Source: Marisediminitalea lipolytica (GTDB lineage: Bacteria > Pseudomonadota > Gammaproteobacteria > Enterobacterales > Alteromonadaceae). From it: 64,000 nucleotides of DNA. A model generated the notes under the pieces. That model was not told the origin of the DNA, ran no database searches, and worked only from the letters and a program-made list of their open reading frames with translations. This document shows positions 10,247 through 20,049 of the stretch, one piece after another. The position numbers and the translations under genes are program-made. The stretch is taken from assembly GCF_001758465.1 (NCBI RefSeq), contig NZ_MJIC01000010.1:558001-622000 (forward strand). Direction: 5' to 3'. Position 1 is the stretch's first letter. Each line of letters starts with the position of its first letter.

Positions 10247-12454
10247 ATGACTAATCAGGTTTTGCAAAAGCTTGTCGAAATGCGGGGAGTGGAGACCCAA
10301 TATGTTGATGCATGGGGCAACCCAGCGACAATTTCCGAAACCACAAAAGCGAAACTTCTTCAGGCTCTCGGTTATGACATTAGTAACGATTCCGTCATCG
10401 CTGAACAGCTCGACGAGGAAATCGCAAATATATGGTCTCAGCCGTTTGACCCGGTGAGTGTTCAGCGTACCGTCGACACCAAGCAGATTCGTTTACGCTT
10501 GCCTTTGTCTAGGGTCACCGACACATTTTGTATCAGCCTGGAACTGGAAACAGGCCAAAACCACATAATCAATGTTATACCAGTTGAACAAGAATTGCTC
10601 AATGTCGGAGTTGTCGATGATATAGAGTTTCATGAGTATTGTATTGAGCTACCTCAAGATTTGTCCTGCGGTTACCATCAAATTAAATTACTTGAGGACG
10701 ACAAGCCACTGGCGGTAATGCGCTATATCGTGGCGCCTGAGGCTTGTTATCAGCCTCCAACTATCGCCCAGGGGAACAAGCTATGGGGACTCAGCGTTCA
10801 GCTGTATTGTCTGCGCAGCGAGAATAACTGGGGGATTGGTGATTTTTCAGATTTAGCACAGCTGGTAACGTCGGCTGCGCAGCAGGGGGCTGGTTTCATT
10901 GGCCTGAATCCAATTCATGCATTGTATCCCTCTAATCCGGAAGCCTGCAGCCCATACGGTCCTTCATCAAGACGCTGGCTAAACTTTTTGTACATCGATG
11001 TGTCGGCACTGCCATGTTTCGATAATGACGCCGTGCAATCGGTTGTCATGGCAGCCGATTTTCAGCAGCAGCTGGCACAAGCCAGAGCCACAGAATATGT
11101 CGACTATACGCTGGTAACCGAACTTAAGTTAACGGCATTAAACGCTCTGTTCGATGTTTACCATGCTGCTTACCTGACCAAAAACAGCAAGCAAAATCGT
11201 GCATTTAAAGCGTTTATAAAAGAGGGTGGAGAAAGCCTTGAGATGCTGGCGACCTACGACGCCATGCAGGAGTACCTCAAAGCCGAAGGCAAAGATGCCT
11301 GGGGCTGGCCAGTGTTTCCGGACAACTGGCAGGGCTATTACAACGAAGACGTGGCCACTTTTGCTAAACAGCATAAAAAACGGGTGCAGTTCTACATGTT
11401 CTTGCAGTGGCAGGCGGCTACCCAGTTAGAGCAGGCCAATCAGGCAGCACTGGATGCGGGTATGCCGGTAGGAATATACCGGGACTTAGCCGTGGGCGTG
11501 AGTGAAGGCAGCGCTGAGATTTGGGGTAATAAAGATTTGTATTGCACTGCTGCCAGCGTAGGCGCACCACCAGATGTACTGGGACCTTTGGGGCAAAACT
11601 GGGGGCTGCCGCCGATGGATCCTGAAATGCTCTATCTACAGGGTTATCAGCCGATTATTGACTTATTTGCCACCAATATGAAGTCCTCCGGTGCGCTGCG
11701 TATCGACCATGCCATGGGACTTTTGCGGTTGTGGTGGGTATGTCAGGGCGATAACGCAAAAGAAGGCGGCTATGTTTATTATCCACTGGAAGATTTATTA
11801 GGCATACTGGCCCTGGAGAGTCATCGTCATCAGGCTATGGTGATTGGTGAAGATTTGGGTACCGTACCAGAAGAAATTCGTGAGGTACTGGCCAGTAACG
11901 GAGTTTATTCTTACCGGGTGTTTTTCTTTGAGAAAGCCGAAGACGGCGGGTTTTATTCGCCGGCACATTATCCGGTGCAGAGTATGTCCACGCTGACAAC
12001 TCACGACATGCCAACCTTAATTGGCTATTGGCATTGTTTGGATCTGGAGCTGGGCAAAGCGCTGGGTTTATATACCGACGAAGCTGTTTTGCAAAGCTTA
12101 TATGCCAGTCGTCATGCCGATAAACAGGCCATTCTTGACTCTCTGCATGGCCATGGACGGGTCGGCGACGAGATTGGTCGAAACGTCGATATTACCGGCA
12201 TGAGCCGTGAACTAAACCATGCCTTGCAGGTTCATATGGCCTATGGCAGCAGTGCGTTGTTGAGTCTGCAGTTAGAGGACTGGCTGCAAATGGATAAGCC
12301 GGTCAATATACCGGGAACATTTATGGAATACCCGAACTGGCGGCGTAAGTTGTCACAAAATCTGGAAGACATTTTTACCAATCCGGATATTCAGTCTTTA
12401 GCCGCCAGCCTAACAGCGGGTCGTCGCCAGGCAAGCCAACAAGAAAACCTGTAA
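10247..12454 (+). CDS. malQ: 4-Alpha-glucanotransferase (amylomaltase)
   Basis: MalQ transfers alpha-1,4-glucan segments between malto-oligosaccharides, releasing glucose, and belongs to glycoside hydrolase family 77. The catalytic region shows RIDHAMGLLRLWW (nucleophile Asp), VIGEDLG (acid/base Glu) and TTHDMPTL (third Asp). SPYGPSSRRWLNFLYID is a GH77 sugar-binding segment. The frame opens at 10184, but the ATG at 10247 has AGGA seven bases upstream and begins MTNQVLQKL, a typical start, giving 735 residues. It leads malQ-glgB-glgX; glgB follows after 25 bases. Glucose released here could feed Glk of the neighbouring operon. Confidence 0.95.
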   Translation: MTNQVLQKLVEMRGVETQYVDAWGNPATISETTKAKLLQALGYDISNDSVIAEQLDEEIANIWSQPFDPVSVQRTVDTKQIRLRLPLSRVTDTFCISLELETGQNHIINVIPVEQELLNVGVVDDIEFHEYCIELPQDLSCGYHQIKLLEDDKPLAVMRYIVAPEACYQPPTIAQGNKLWGLSVQLYCLRSENNWGIGDFSDLAQLVTSAAQQGAGFIGLNPIHALYPSNPEACSPYGPSSRRWLNFLYIDVSALPCFDNDAVQSVVMAADFQQQLAQARATEYVDYTLVTELKLTALNALFDVYHAAYLTKNSKQNRAFKAFIKEGGESLEMLATYDAMQEYLKAEGKDAWGWPVFPDNWQGYYNEDVATFAKQHKKRVQFYMFLQWQAATQLEQANQAALDAGMPVGIYRDLAVGVSEGSAEIWGNKDLYCTAASVGAPPDVLGPLGQNWGLPPMDPEMLYLQGYQPIIDLFATNMKSSGALRIDHAMGLLRLWWVCQGDNAKEGGYVYYPLEDLLGILALESHRHQAMVIGEDLGTVPEEIREVLASNGVYSYRVFFFEKAEDGGFYSPAHYPVQSMSTLTTHDMPTLIGYWHCLDLELGKALGLYTDEAVLQSLYASRHADKQAILDSLHGHGRVGDEIGRNVDITGMSRELNHALQVHMAYGSSALLSLQLEDWLQMDKPVNIPGTFMEYPNWRRKLSQNLEDIFTNPDIQSLAASLTAGRRQASQQENL

Positions 12455-12479
12455 ACAGCAGATGAAGTAGGAGTCAGGA

Positions 12480-14666
12480 ATGCATTTTGAAGGACAGTTA
12501 GAGCACGCCCAATGTCAGGAGCCGTTCGCCGTTTTAGGTCCAAAATTTACCGATAGCAGTGCCTTTATTCAATGCTGGCAGCCCCTCGCTACCGGGGTAG
12601 AAGTTCTGGACGCCTTGTCAAGAGAGAGTCTTGGCCAATTGACTTCGGTGAATAATTCCGGGTTATTTAGCGGTACTATAGAGGGTTTGTCCGCTGAGTC
12701 TGCCTACCAGTTAAAGGTGTCTACAGGCGGTCAGGATACCGTTATAACTGATCCTTATCAGTTTCAGACAGAAGCTTATCATGCCGTGCATTTTATCGAT
12801 CATCAGCCACAAAACTTATATCGTCAGGCGGGTGCACAGCGCATTACGGTTAGTAAAAATGGTTTTGAAACGCCGGCAGTAAGGTTTGCCGTGTTTGCGC
12901 CCAACGCATCCGCGGTATCGCTGATTGGCGATTTTAATGGCTGGGACGGGCGTTTACATCCAATGCAGAAAACCGATTTGGGTTACTGGGTGCTGTTAGT
13001 GCCCGGACTGGATGAAGGAGCCCGTTATAAATACCAGGTAAAAGACGCACAGGGACATCAGCTGCCTCACAAAGCGGATCCGCTGGGTTTTTATGCCGAA
13101 CAATATCCATCCCATGCGTCACTGGTGTATGACCATCAGCGTTATCAATGGCAGGACGAAGCGTGGCTTAATAAGGCCGCTAAGCAGGATAAATACGCTG
13201 TACCCATGAGTATTTATGAGGTGCATTTAGGCTCCTGGAAGCGCCCCGGCAAACCTGAACAACGGTATTTAAGTTACCGTGAACTGGCCGAGGAGCTGGT
13301 CGCCTATGTTACCGACATGGGCTATACCCATATCGAACTGCTGCCTGTATCCGAGTTCCCGTTTGACGGGTCCTGGGGCTATCAGCCTGTTGGACTGTTT
13401 GCCCCGACCAGTCGTTTTGGTTCGCCGGATGACTTCAAATATTTTGTCGATACCTGTCACCAGAATAATATCGGGGTCATTATTGACTGGGTACCTGCGC
13501 ATTTTCCGGAAGACGGTCATGGACTGGCCCGTTTTGATGGTACGCATGTTTACGAATATGAAGATCCCAGAAGAGGCTGGCATCCAGACTGGAATTCCTG
13601 CATCTATGATTTTGGTAAGGAAACGGTACGTCAGTTCCTGGTCGCCAATGCACTCTACTGGCTGGAGCATTTCCATGTTGACGGACTACGGGTAGACGCC
13701 GTTGCCAGTATGCTTTATCTGGATTATTCCCGGGAAGAGGGCGAGTGGGTGCCTAACGTTTACGGCGGCAACGAAAACTTAGAAGCAATCAGTTTACTGC
13801 GCTGGATGAACGAAGAGGTGTACCGGCATTTCCCTCATGCCATGACCATTGCCGAAGAGTCCACCAGTTTCCCTAAAGTTTCCCGCCCGGTATTCGATGG
13901 CGGCCTGGGATTTGGTTTTAAATGGAACATGGGCTGGATGCATGATTCTTTGCACTATATCAGTAAAGACCCCGCTTACCGGGTTTATCATCACTCAGAA
14001 ATGACCTTCAGTATGGTTTATGCCTTTGATGAAAACTTTGTTCTGCCGATTTCCCATGATGAAGTGGTTCACGGTAAGGGAAGTTTACTCGGCAAGATGC
14101 CGGGGGATGAATGGCAACAGGCAGCTAACCACCGTTGCTATGCGGCGTTTATGTTTGGTCATCCGGGTAAAAAGCTCAATTTTATGGGCAATGAACTAGG
14201 CCAGAGCAGCGAATGGAATCACGATGCCTCGGTAGACTGGCGGTTACTGGATTTTGCTAAACATGCCGGTATCCAGGCCTTGTACCGGCAATTAAATCAA
14301 CTGTACCGTGCGCTGCCTGCATTACACGAACAGGATCATAACCCGGCTGGTTTTGACTGGATTGATTTGCATAACAACGAGCAAAGCGTGTTTTCTTTTG
14401 TCCGCCACAATCTGGCGGGTACTCAGCAGGTTTATGTGATCAGCAATATGACACCGGTGCCCAGACCACAGTTTCGCGTTGGTGTGATGCAAACAGGAGA
14501 CTATGAACTGGCCCTTAATACCGATGACAGCGTATATTGGGGAAGTGGTTTTACATCGCCTCAGCACTGTTCGGCGGAACCGGTACCATGGAACCATCAG
14601 CCATTTTCGATTAACGTAAATCTTCCTCCACTGGCTACGTTATTCATCGTCTTCAACAAGGAGTGA
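12480..14666 (+). CDS. glgB: 1,4-Alpha-glucan branching enzyme
   Basis: GlgB makes alpha-1,6 branches in glycogen by moving alpha-1,4 chains. The order is an N-terminal branching-enzyme domain, a CBM48 domain (about 125-210, with FNGWDGRLHPM) and a GH13 catalytic barrel. Catalytic signatures are DGLRVDAVASMLYLDYSR (nucleophile Asp), TIAEESTSFP (Glu) and LPISHDEVVHGKGSL (third Asp). The length of 728 residues matches E. coli GlgB. A GGAGTCAGG ribosome site precedes the ATG. The stop overlaps the 5' end of glgX, so the two are probably coupled. Confidence 0.97.
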   Translation: MHFEGQLEHAQCQEPFAVLGPKFTDSSAFIQCWQPLATGVEVLDALSRESLGQLTSVNNSGLFSGTIEGLSAESAYQLKVSTGGQDTVITDPYQFQTEAYHAVHFIDHQPQNLYRQAGAQRITVSKNGFETPAVRFAVFAPNASAVSLIGDFNGWDGRLHPMQKTDLGYWVLLVPGLDEGARYKYQVKDAQGHQLPHKADPLGFYAEQYPSHASLVYDHQRYQWQDEAWLNKAAKQDKYAVPMSIYEVHLGSWKRPGKPEQRYLSYRELAEELVAYVTDMGYTHIELLPVSEFPFDGSWGYQPVGLFAPTSRFGSPDDFKYFVDTCHQNNIGVIIDWVPAHFPEDGHGLARFDGTHVYEYEDPRRGWHPDWNSCIYDFGKETVRQFLVANALYWLEHFHVDGLRVDAVASMLYLDYSREEGEWVPNVYGGNENLEAISLLRWMNEEVYRHFPHAMTIAEESTSFPKVSRPVFDGGLGFGFKWNMGWMHDSLHYISKDPAYRVYHHSEMTFSMVYAFDENFVLPISHDEVVHGKGSLLGKMPGDEWQQAANHRCYAAFMFGHPGKKLNFMGNELGQSSEWNHDASVDWRLLDFAKHAGIQALYRQLNQLYRALPALHEQDHNPAGFDWIDLHNNEQSVFSFVRHNLAGTQQVYVISNMTPVPRPQFRVGVMQTGDYELALNTDDSVYWGSGFTSPQHCSAEPVPWNHQPFSINVNLPPLATLFIVFNKE

Positions 14667-14668
14667 TT

Positions 14669-16750
14669 GTGAACACTGCACGGAATTTCAGCAACCGGGA
14701 AGTTGATCTGGGACGACCCTATCCACTGGGCGCAATGTTGTCTGACAATGTCTGCAATTTTGCCGTTACCTGTACCGATGCAAGGGCCGTTATTCTGTGC
14801 CTGTTTCATCCGGATACCGAAGAAACGCTGGACGAAATTACCATGCCAGCGCGTTCTGGCGATGTCTGGCATGTCAGCATTAAAGGTATTGAGGCCGGTC
14901 AGCTTTACGGTTACCGGGTAGACCGCGGCGCTGAAAGCCTGCACTATGCGCCTACCGATAAACTGCTAATCGACCCTTATGCGCGGCAGTTAAGTCGTCC
15001 GCTGCACTGGGATGCCAGGCAGTATCAGGGCGACAGTCAGTTTATGATGGCCAAAAGTGTGGTGGTAGCGCCGTCGTCTGATGCAGAGCGGCCAGCTAAA
15101 CCCATCGTAGAGAAACATCGCCGTATTCTTTATGAGACTCATGTAAAGGGGCTGACCCAACAGCACCCGGAAGTGCCTGCCGAACAACGGGGCAAGTATC
15201 TTGGTGCGAGCCATCCCGCCGTTCTTGAACACCTTAAGTCGTTAGGCATTACCAGCGTGCAATTTATGCCCATAGCGGCGTTTATGCCAGAGCCATACAT
15301 TACCGAAAAAGGGCTGACCAATTACTGGGGCTATAATCCGGTAAATTATTTTGCCCCTGAGCCGCGCTATGGTCAGTCTGATCCCCTTAGTGAATGTAAA
15401 CAAATGGTGGATGCCTATCACGAAGCCGGGCTCGAAGTGATTGTTGATGTGGTTTACAACCACACCGCGGAAGGCGGCAAGGATGGGCCGGTACTGAGCT
15501 TTCGCGGGATGTTTCCGCATCAGGCCTATTTAATGGAGCAAACGCCCAAAGGCGGGCTGGTTTACAGTAACCATTCTGGCTGTGGCAATACCGTCTATTC
15601 GGCACATCCGTTAATGACCACCATGATTATGGATGCGTTGCGCTACTGGACCAACGAAATCGGAGTTGATGGTTTTCGCTTTGACTTAGCCGCCTGTCTG
15701 GGCCGCGATCCGCAACAGTTCAGCGTGTTTTCCGGTTTGCTGAGAGCCATTAATCAGGACCCTGACCTCAAACATTCAGTGTTGGTAGCCGAGCCCTGGG
15801 ATATCGGTCCGGGTGGCTATCAGTTAGGTACTTTTGGTGCGCGATGGTTCGAGTGCAATGACAAGTTTCGCGATACCGTGCGGGCATTCTGGCGCGGTGA
15901 TAAAGGTACCACCGCCGATTTTGCGACCCGCCTGATGGGCTCCAGGGATGTATTTCACAAGGGCTATCGCAGCATTAATACCTCGGTTAATAACGTGACT
16001 TATCATGATGGTTTTACGCTGCAGGATTTGGTTAGTTATGCCGAGCGCCACAACGAGGCCAATGGCGAAGAAAACCGCGATGGCCACGGGCATAATTTGT
16101 CGGCCAACTATGGTGTGGAAGGTGACACCAGGGATCCCGCCATTCTGGCCATGCGCGCGCAGCAAAAACGTAACCTTTTCGCGACCCTGTTATTGTCTCA
16201 GGGGACACCACACATTTTAGGTGGTGACGAACTTAGCCGCACTCAGCAGGGCAACAATAACGCTTATTGTCAGGATAACGAAATCAGTTGGTTTAACTGG
16301 GAACTGGATAAATACAAACAGGACTTCCTGGCTTTTTGTCAGACAGTGATAGCGGTTCGTCAACAATCGCAATTGCTGAGTCGAATGTATCTGCCTGACG
16401 ATCCTTATCAGCTCCACGCCAATGTCGCTGAGGTCAACTGGTACAATCCTGATGGCTCAGATAAAGGGGCAGGAGACTGGCAGTCGGGTGAGAATAAAGC
16501 GTTTGCGGTTGAAATTGTCGGGCATAAGGAAATGGGCGATAACTTTGAACACTGGTTGCTGTGTTTTAACACTGCACAGCGGGACGTTAAGTTTACTACG
16601 CCACTGAAAACACCTAATGGCGGTTGGTCGCTGGTGCTGGATACCCGGTATAATCATCCTCCAAAGCAGCCTAAGCTGAGAGTGCAGCATCTGTTCCTGC
16701 AAGCAGCCCATAGCTTTGCGCTGTTCAGGTATACAGATTTTCCTCGTTAG
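14669..16750 (+). CDS. glgX: Glycogen debranching enzyme
   Basis: GlgX hydrolyses alpha-1,6 branches in phosphorylase-trimmed glycogen (GH13, isoamylase type). An N-terminal CBM48-like region (1-130) precedes the barrel. Visible motifs are VIVDVVYNHTAEGG, GVDGFRFDLAACLGR (nucleophile Asp), VLVAEPWDIGPGGYQLG (Glu) and YHDGFTLQDLVSY (third Asp region). The GTG at 14669 has AAGGAG five bases upstream, better than the in-frame GTG at 14663 that overlaps it, and gives 693 residues. No glgC, glgA or glgP is in the window, so this cluster handles glucan remodelling and breakdown; synthesis genes must lie elsewhere if present. Confidence 0.95.
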   Translation: MNTARNFSNREVDLGRPYPLGAMLSDNVCNFAVTCTDARAVILCLFHPDTEETLDEITMPARSGDVWHVSIKGIEAGQLYGYRVDRGAESLHYAPTDKLLIDPYARQLSRPLHWDARQYQGDSQFMMAKSVVVAPSSDAERPAKPIVEKHRRILYETHVKGLTQQHPEVPAEQRGKYLGASHPAVLEHLKSLGITSVQFMPIAAFMPEPYITEKGLTNYWGYNPVNYFAPEPRYGQSDPLSECKQMVDAYHEAGLEVIVDVVYNHTAEGGKDGPVLSFRGMFPHQAYLMEQTPKGGLVYSNHSGCGNTVYSAHPLMTTMIMDALRYWTNEIGVDGFRFDLAACLGRDPQQFSVFSGLLRAINQDPDLKHSVLVAEPWDIGPGGYQLGTFGARWFECNDKFRDTVRAFWRGDKGTTADFATRLMGSRDVFHKGYRSINTSVNNVTYHDGFTLQDLVSYAERHNEANGEENRDGHGHNLSANYGVEGDTRDPAILAMRAQQKRNLFATLLLSQGTPHILGGDELSRTQQGNNNAYCQDNEISWFNWELDKYKQDFLAFCQTVIAVRQQSQLLSRMYLPDDPYQLHANVAEVNWYNPDGSDKGAGDWQSGENKAFAVEIVGHKEMGDNFEHWLLCFNTAQRDVKFTTPLKTPNGGWSLVLDTRYNHPPKQPKLRVQHLFLQAAHSFALFRYTDFPR

Positions 16751-16964
16751 TCGGCGTGTCCCTGATGCAGCCTCGAAATTAAGCGGAAACCTTTTATACT
16801 TGACTGTTTGGTATACTACGACTTTAGTACCGGGTTAAAATGACGTTCAGCGTCCGGATTTTATCGGCGAAACGTGACAAATTACCGTTAATCGGTCAGT
16901 TGTGCTTTTCATTCCGTAAGTCGATGGTATTATGCCCACCCATCGAAGTATAGAGGGTTTTTTG

Positions 16965-18506
16965 ATGCAAAATAGTGGCGGTTCCGAGCCGAAAAATTCA
17001 TGTGATATTGGTGTCATTGGTTTAGGCGTAATGGGTAAGAACCTGGCGCTGAATTTAGCAGACCATGGATACCAGGTGGCGTGTTTTGATCTCGATGCCA
17101 AGCGAATCGATGCCATTGTTGCTCAGGATAAAAAAGAAAACGGCGCAGAATCTTCGCGAATTGTGCCAGTGCATACCCTCAAAGCGCTGCGCTCAGCGCT
17201 GGTTTCTCCTGCGGTAATTTTGCTGTCAATCCCCGCCGGTAAGCCTGTAGATCAGGTCTGTGAACAACTTATCGAAGCCGGTATTAATACCGATGACGTT
17301 ATTATTGATACCGGCAATAGCTTATGGAGTGATTCTGTTGCCCGTGAGCAGCGTTTTGCGGATAACTTTTTGTTTTTCACCACCGCAGTCTCTGGCGGTG
17401 AAGTGGGAGCGCGATTCGGACCTTCCCTGATGCCATCTGGCTCAGAACAAGCCTGGGAGCGGGTAGGACCGATGCTAAAGGCCATTGCCGCGAAAGTCGA
17501 TCCGGATACTGGCAAGCCAATCGAAACCACCACGCCAGGACAACCAGTTAAAGACGGTGAGCCCTGTGCGGCGTATATCGGCCCTAATGGTGCCGGCCAT
17601 TACGTGAAAATGGTGCACAATGGCATTGAATATGCCGATATGCAGCTGATTTGCGAAGCCTATCAAATTATGCGGGTGGCGCTGGCGATGTCGCCGTCAG
17701 AAATTGCTGCGGTCTTTCGGCGCTGGAATCAGGGCGCATTGGATTCCTATCTGATAGAAATCAGTGCCGAAGTGCTTGACCAGACAGACCCGGAAACCCA
17801 GGCCCCGCTGGTGGACGTTATTCTGGATAAGGCCGGCATGAAAGGTACAGGGCTGTGGACCGCCGTCAGTGCGTTACAAACTGGTAGTCCGGCACAGACT
17901 ATCGCCCAGGCCGTATTTGCCCGCAGCTTGTCAGCACTTAAAGACGAACGAGTTGAAGCCGAAAAAGTACTGGCAGGTCCGGCTGTAGAAACGGTCAGTG
18001 AAACTCAGCGCGAAACTGTGATTAAACAACTGGAGCACGCACTGTATTGCTCTAAGATTTGTGCCTATGCCCAGGGCTTCCAGTTAATGAAAGCGGCGGC
18101 GGCAGAGCAGGGCTGGACTCTGCACTTTGCCGAAATAGCTAAAATCTGGCGGGCAGGCTGTATTATCCGCGCAGTATTTTTACAATCTATCTCCAATGCG
18201 TTTGATCGTGACATTGAGTTGCCTAATTTACTGGTGGATCCGTTTTTTGCCGAACAAATTGCTACCCACCAACAGGACTGGCGGGCCACCGTTGCACTCA
18301 GTGCAGTGCAGGGCGTAGCGTGTCCGGCGATGATGTCTGCGTTAAGCTATTACGATTCTTACCGCACCGCCGTGTTACCGGCCAATTTGTTACAAGGCCA
18401 GCGTGACTTCTTTGGCGCTCATACGTTCTCCCGAACGGATAAACCGGCTGGCGAAAAATATCATATTGAATGGAGTGATCCTTCGCGCCCTTTGCAGCTT
18501 ATCTAA
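16965..18506 (+). CDS. gnd: 6-Phosphogluconate dehydrogenase, decarboxylating
   Basis: Gnd converts 6-phosphogluconate to ribulose 5-phosphate and CO2 with NADP(+), the oxidative pentose phosphate exit that competes with Edd. The Rossmann start GVIGLGVMGKNLALNLADHG, the NGAGHYVKMVHNGIEYADMQ catalytic segment and the C-terminal SALSYYDSYR are clear. An ATG at 16965 with GAGGG seven bases upstream gives 513 residues; the open frame begins at 16932. It is longer than the 468-residue E. coli enzyme because of an insert near KPIETTTPGQPVKDGEP, as in a known long subfamily. A 214-base gap follows glgX, so it may have its own promoter. Confidence 0.95.
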   Translation: MQNSGGSEPKNSCDIGVIGLGVMGKNLALNLADHGYQVACFDLDAKRIDAIVAQDKKENGAESSRIVPVHTLKALRSALVSPAVILLSIPAGKPVDQVCEQLIEAGINTDDVIIDTGNSLWSDSVAREQRFADNFLFFTTAVSGGEVGARFGPSLMPSGSEQAWERVGPMLKAIAAKVDPDTGKPIETTTPGQPVKDGEPCAAYIGPNGAGHYVKMVHNGIEYADMQLICEAYQIMRVALAMSPSEIAAVFRRWNQGALDSYLIEISAEVLDQTDPETQAPLVDVILDKAGMKGTGLWTAVSALQTGSPAQTIAQAVFARSLSALKDERVEAEKVLAGPAVETVSETQRETVIKQLEHALYCSKICAYAQGFQLMKAAAAEQGWTLHFAEIAKIWRAGCIIRAVFLQSISNAFDRDIELPNLLVDPFFAEQIATHQQDWRATVALSAVQGVACPAMMSALSYYDSYRTAVLPANLLQGQRDFFGAHTFSRTDKPAGEKYHIEWSDPSRPLQLI

Positions 18507-18519
18507 CAGGCAGATAAGC
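18497..18519 (+). promoter_or_regulatory. Intercistronic hairpin between gnd and msrB
   Basis: GCTTATCT (18497-18504) and AGATAAGC (18512-18519) form a perfect eight-base stem across the gnd stop codon, with no T-run after it. It lies just before the msrB ribosome site CAGGAG. It may influence mRNA stability or gnd/msrB coupling; the function is unknown. Confidence 0.4.
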
Positions 18520-18533
18520 ATCAGGAGTGGTAA

Positions 18534-18917
18534 ATGAGTGATAACGACCAGTGGCGCGATAAATTAACTGACGAAGAATACCGTGTAACCCGTCAGGCCG
18601 GGACGGAGCGGCCGTTTTCCGGTACGTTGCTGTACGAGTCCCGCAGTGGTAGTTACCACTGTAAATGTTGTGGTGTTAAACTGTTCGACGATACCAGCAA
18701 GTTCGAGTCAGGCTGTGGCTGGCCGTCTTTTTTTGCGCAGAGTGAAGATAAAAACGTGGGCTACCGGTTTGATGACAGCCACGGAATGCGCCGCACCGAA
18801 ATTTACTGCAAACATTGTGACGCCCATCTGGGTCATGTTTTCGATGATGGTCCGGCACCCACCGGCCAGCGTTATTGTGTTAACTCCGTAAGTCTGGATT
18901 TTCATCTTCAGAAATAA
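18534..18917 (+). CDS. msrB: Peptide-methionine (R)-S-oxide reductase
   Basis: MsrB reduces methionine-R-sulfoxide in proteins, using thioredoxin. Two CxxC pairs, C43/C46 (YHCKCCG) and C92/C95 (YCKHC), bind structural zinc. C115 in GQRYCVNSVSLDF is the catalytic cysteine and C61 in SGCGWPSF is the probable resolving cysteine. The 127-residue length is typical of stand-alone MsrB. It lies 28 bases after gnd; in E. coli msrB is next to gapA, so the neighbourhood is partly conserved. A terminator follows. Confidence 0.97.
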   Translation: MSDNDQWRDKLTDEEYRVTRQAGTERPFSGTLLYESRSGSYHCKCCGVKLFDDTSKFESGCGWPSFFAQSEDKNVGYRFDDSHGMRRTEIYCKHCDAHLGHVFDDGPAPTGQRYCVNSVSLDFHLQK

Positions 18918-18930
18918 TCTATCTGCAAAA

Positions 18931-18956
18931 AAGCGCTGTCGATGACAGCGCTTTGC
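18931..18956 (+). terminator. Rho-independent terminator after msrB
   Basis: The ten-base stem AAGCGCTGTC (18931-18940) and GACAGCGCTT (18944-18953) has a three-base loop and a short, imperfect T tail. It lies 14 bases after the msrB stop. It may also serve the minus-strand DUF2989 gene, which ends at 19030. Confidence 0.75.
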
Positions 18957-19029
18957 TTATTTCCTACTTAAATAACCGCTATTTGAAAAAAATAACGATT
19001 TTTTTTCTGTAATTAAATTTCAGCTTTTC

Positions 19030-19914
19030 TCATAAACGATCGATTTTTAATGTTTTGGCATCAAATTCCCGGGCTTCGATTGCATCGGTAATTTCACCGG
19101 CCAGACGATCCAGAATGTCCACCGGCAGCGCGTATTGCTGACCCAGTGCCAGCAGCTGTGCGTTGTTGATGTTATTGGCAAAATGATTAGTTACTTTGGT
19201 CCAGACATAAGCCATGCGGTAATTTTCCGTGTCCAGTGAGAGCGTCATCAGCATGCTGGCAATATGACCGTCAATCTCCTGATCCACATTGGCATACTGA
19301 CTTAACGCCATAAACAGAGCGTCACGCGCGGCCCGTGGGTCTTCGTCAATCAGGATGCCAGCTAAGTCACTGTAATATTTGGGTTCGGTAAATACGCCTT
19401 GTTTAGCCGCGGCAATAAAACGCCCTTTGGCTGCTTCATTCCCAAACCTAGACCATTGATAATAGGAGATATATGGGTCCGGAGAATTTTTTGTTTGCCA
19501 CTGTAATTGTTTCAGCGCCTTATTAATCGATACGGTGGCATCCTTACGGGCAAACTCTTTTTCCCGGTATTTTATATATTCAATTTGAGATGCCTTGGAA
19601 ATACAGGACTGGTATTTTTCGTAATTAATAAGCAGGTCGTATTTCGGGCGATCAGACTTATCATCCTTATAATCAAAGCGATGGCGGATAATGTCGGAGC
19701 GCTCTGCGCGACACCAGCCATCGGTATTTAAATCGGCACAAAAATGGGGGTAATCCTCACAGATGCTTTTAACACTGGGGGCAAACAGATCACCACAACC
19801 CGTGAGCAGTACTAATGAAAAAACGGGCAGAGTAGCAGGCTTAAATGTGGAAAACTTACTAAATAAATTGTCATAGATTGTTGTTTTTAGTGGTTTTCTG
19901 AAAATTTTCAACAA
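19030..19914 (-). CDS. DUF2989 family lipoprotein of unknown function
   Basis: This is a probable outer-membrane or periplasmic lipoprotein. A hydrophobic stretch ends in LVLLTGCGD, a lipobox with the lipidated Cys. The mature part contains ICEDYPHFCADLNTDGWCRAERSDIIRHR, written here in its parts: a Cys-rich ICEDYPHFC, then LNTDGWCRAERSD, which I recognise as the DUF2989 signature of Vibrio and Alteromonas. The remainder is helical and TPR-like. The frame is open to 20025, but that long N-terminus is not signal-like; the TTG pair at 19914/19911, with a GAGGGAA upstream, is my choice, and the true start is uncertain. It is divergent from the GAPDH at 20050. Confidence 0.7.
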   Translation of the reverse strand: MLKIFRKPLKTTIYDNLFSKFSTFKPATLPVFSLVLLTGCGDLFAPSVKSICEDYPHFCADLNTDGWCRAERSDIIRHRFDYKDDKSDRPKYDLLINYEKYQSCISKASQIEYIKYREKEFARKDATVSINKALKQLQWQTKNSPDPYISYYQWSRFGNEAAKGRFIAAAKQGVFTEPKYYSDLAGILIDEDPRAARDALFMALSQYANVDQEIDGHIASMLMTLSLDTENYRMAYVWTKVTNHFANNINNAQLLALGQQYALPVDILDRLAGEITDAIEAREFDAKTLKIDRL

Positions 19915-20049
19915 TTTGGAGTTCCCTCTTTGATTATTTAGAATACACGCCGACGGGAATAAGCGGTTACACAGTGTTCTGACGTACAACCACATATTCC
20001 TGTACACATCGTCAATTTTATACATGATTTATTTGATGAAGGCACTAGT

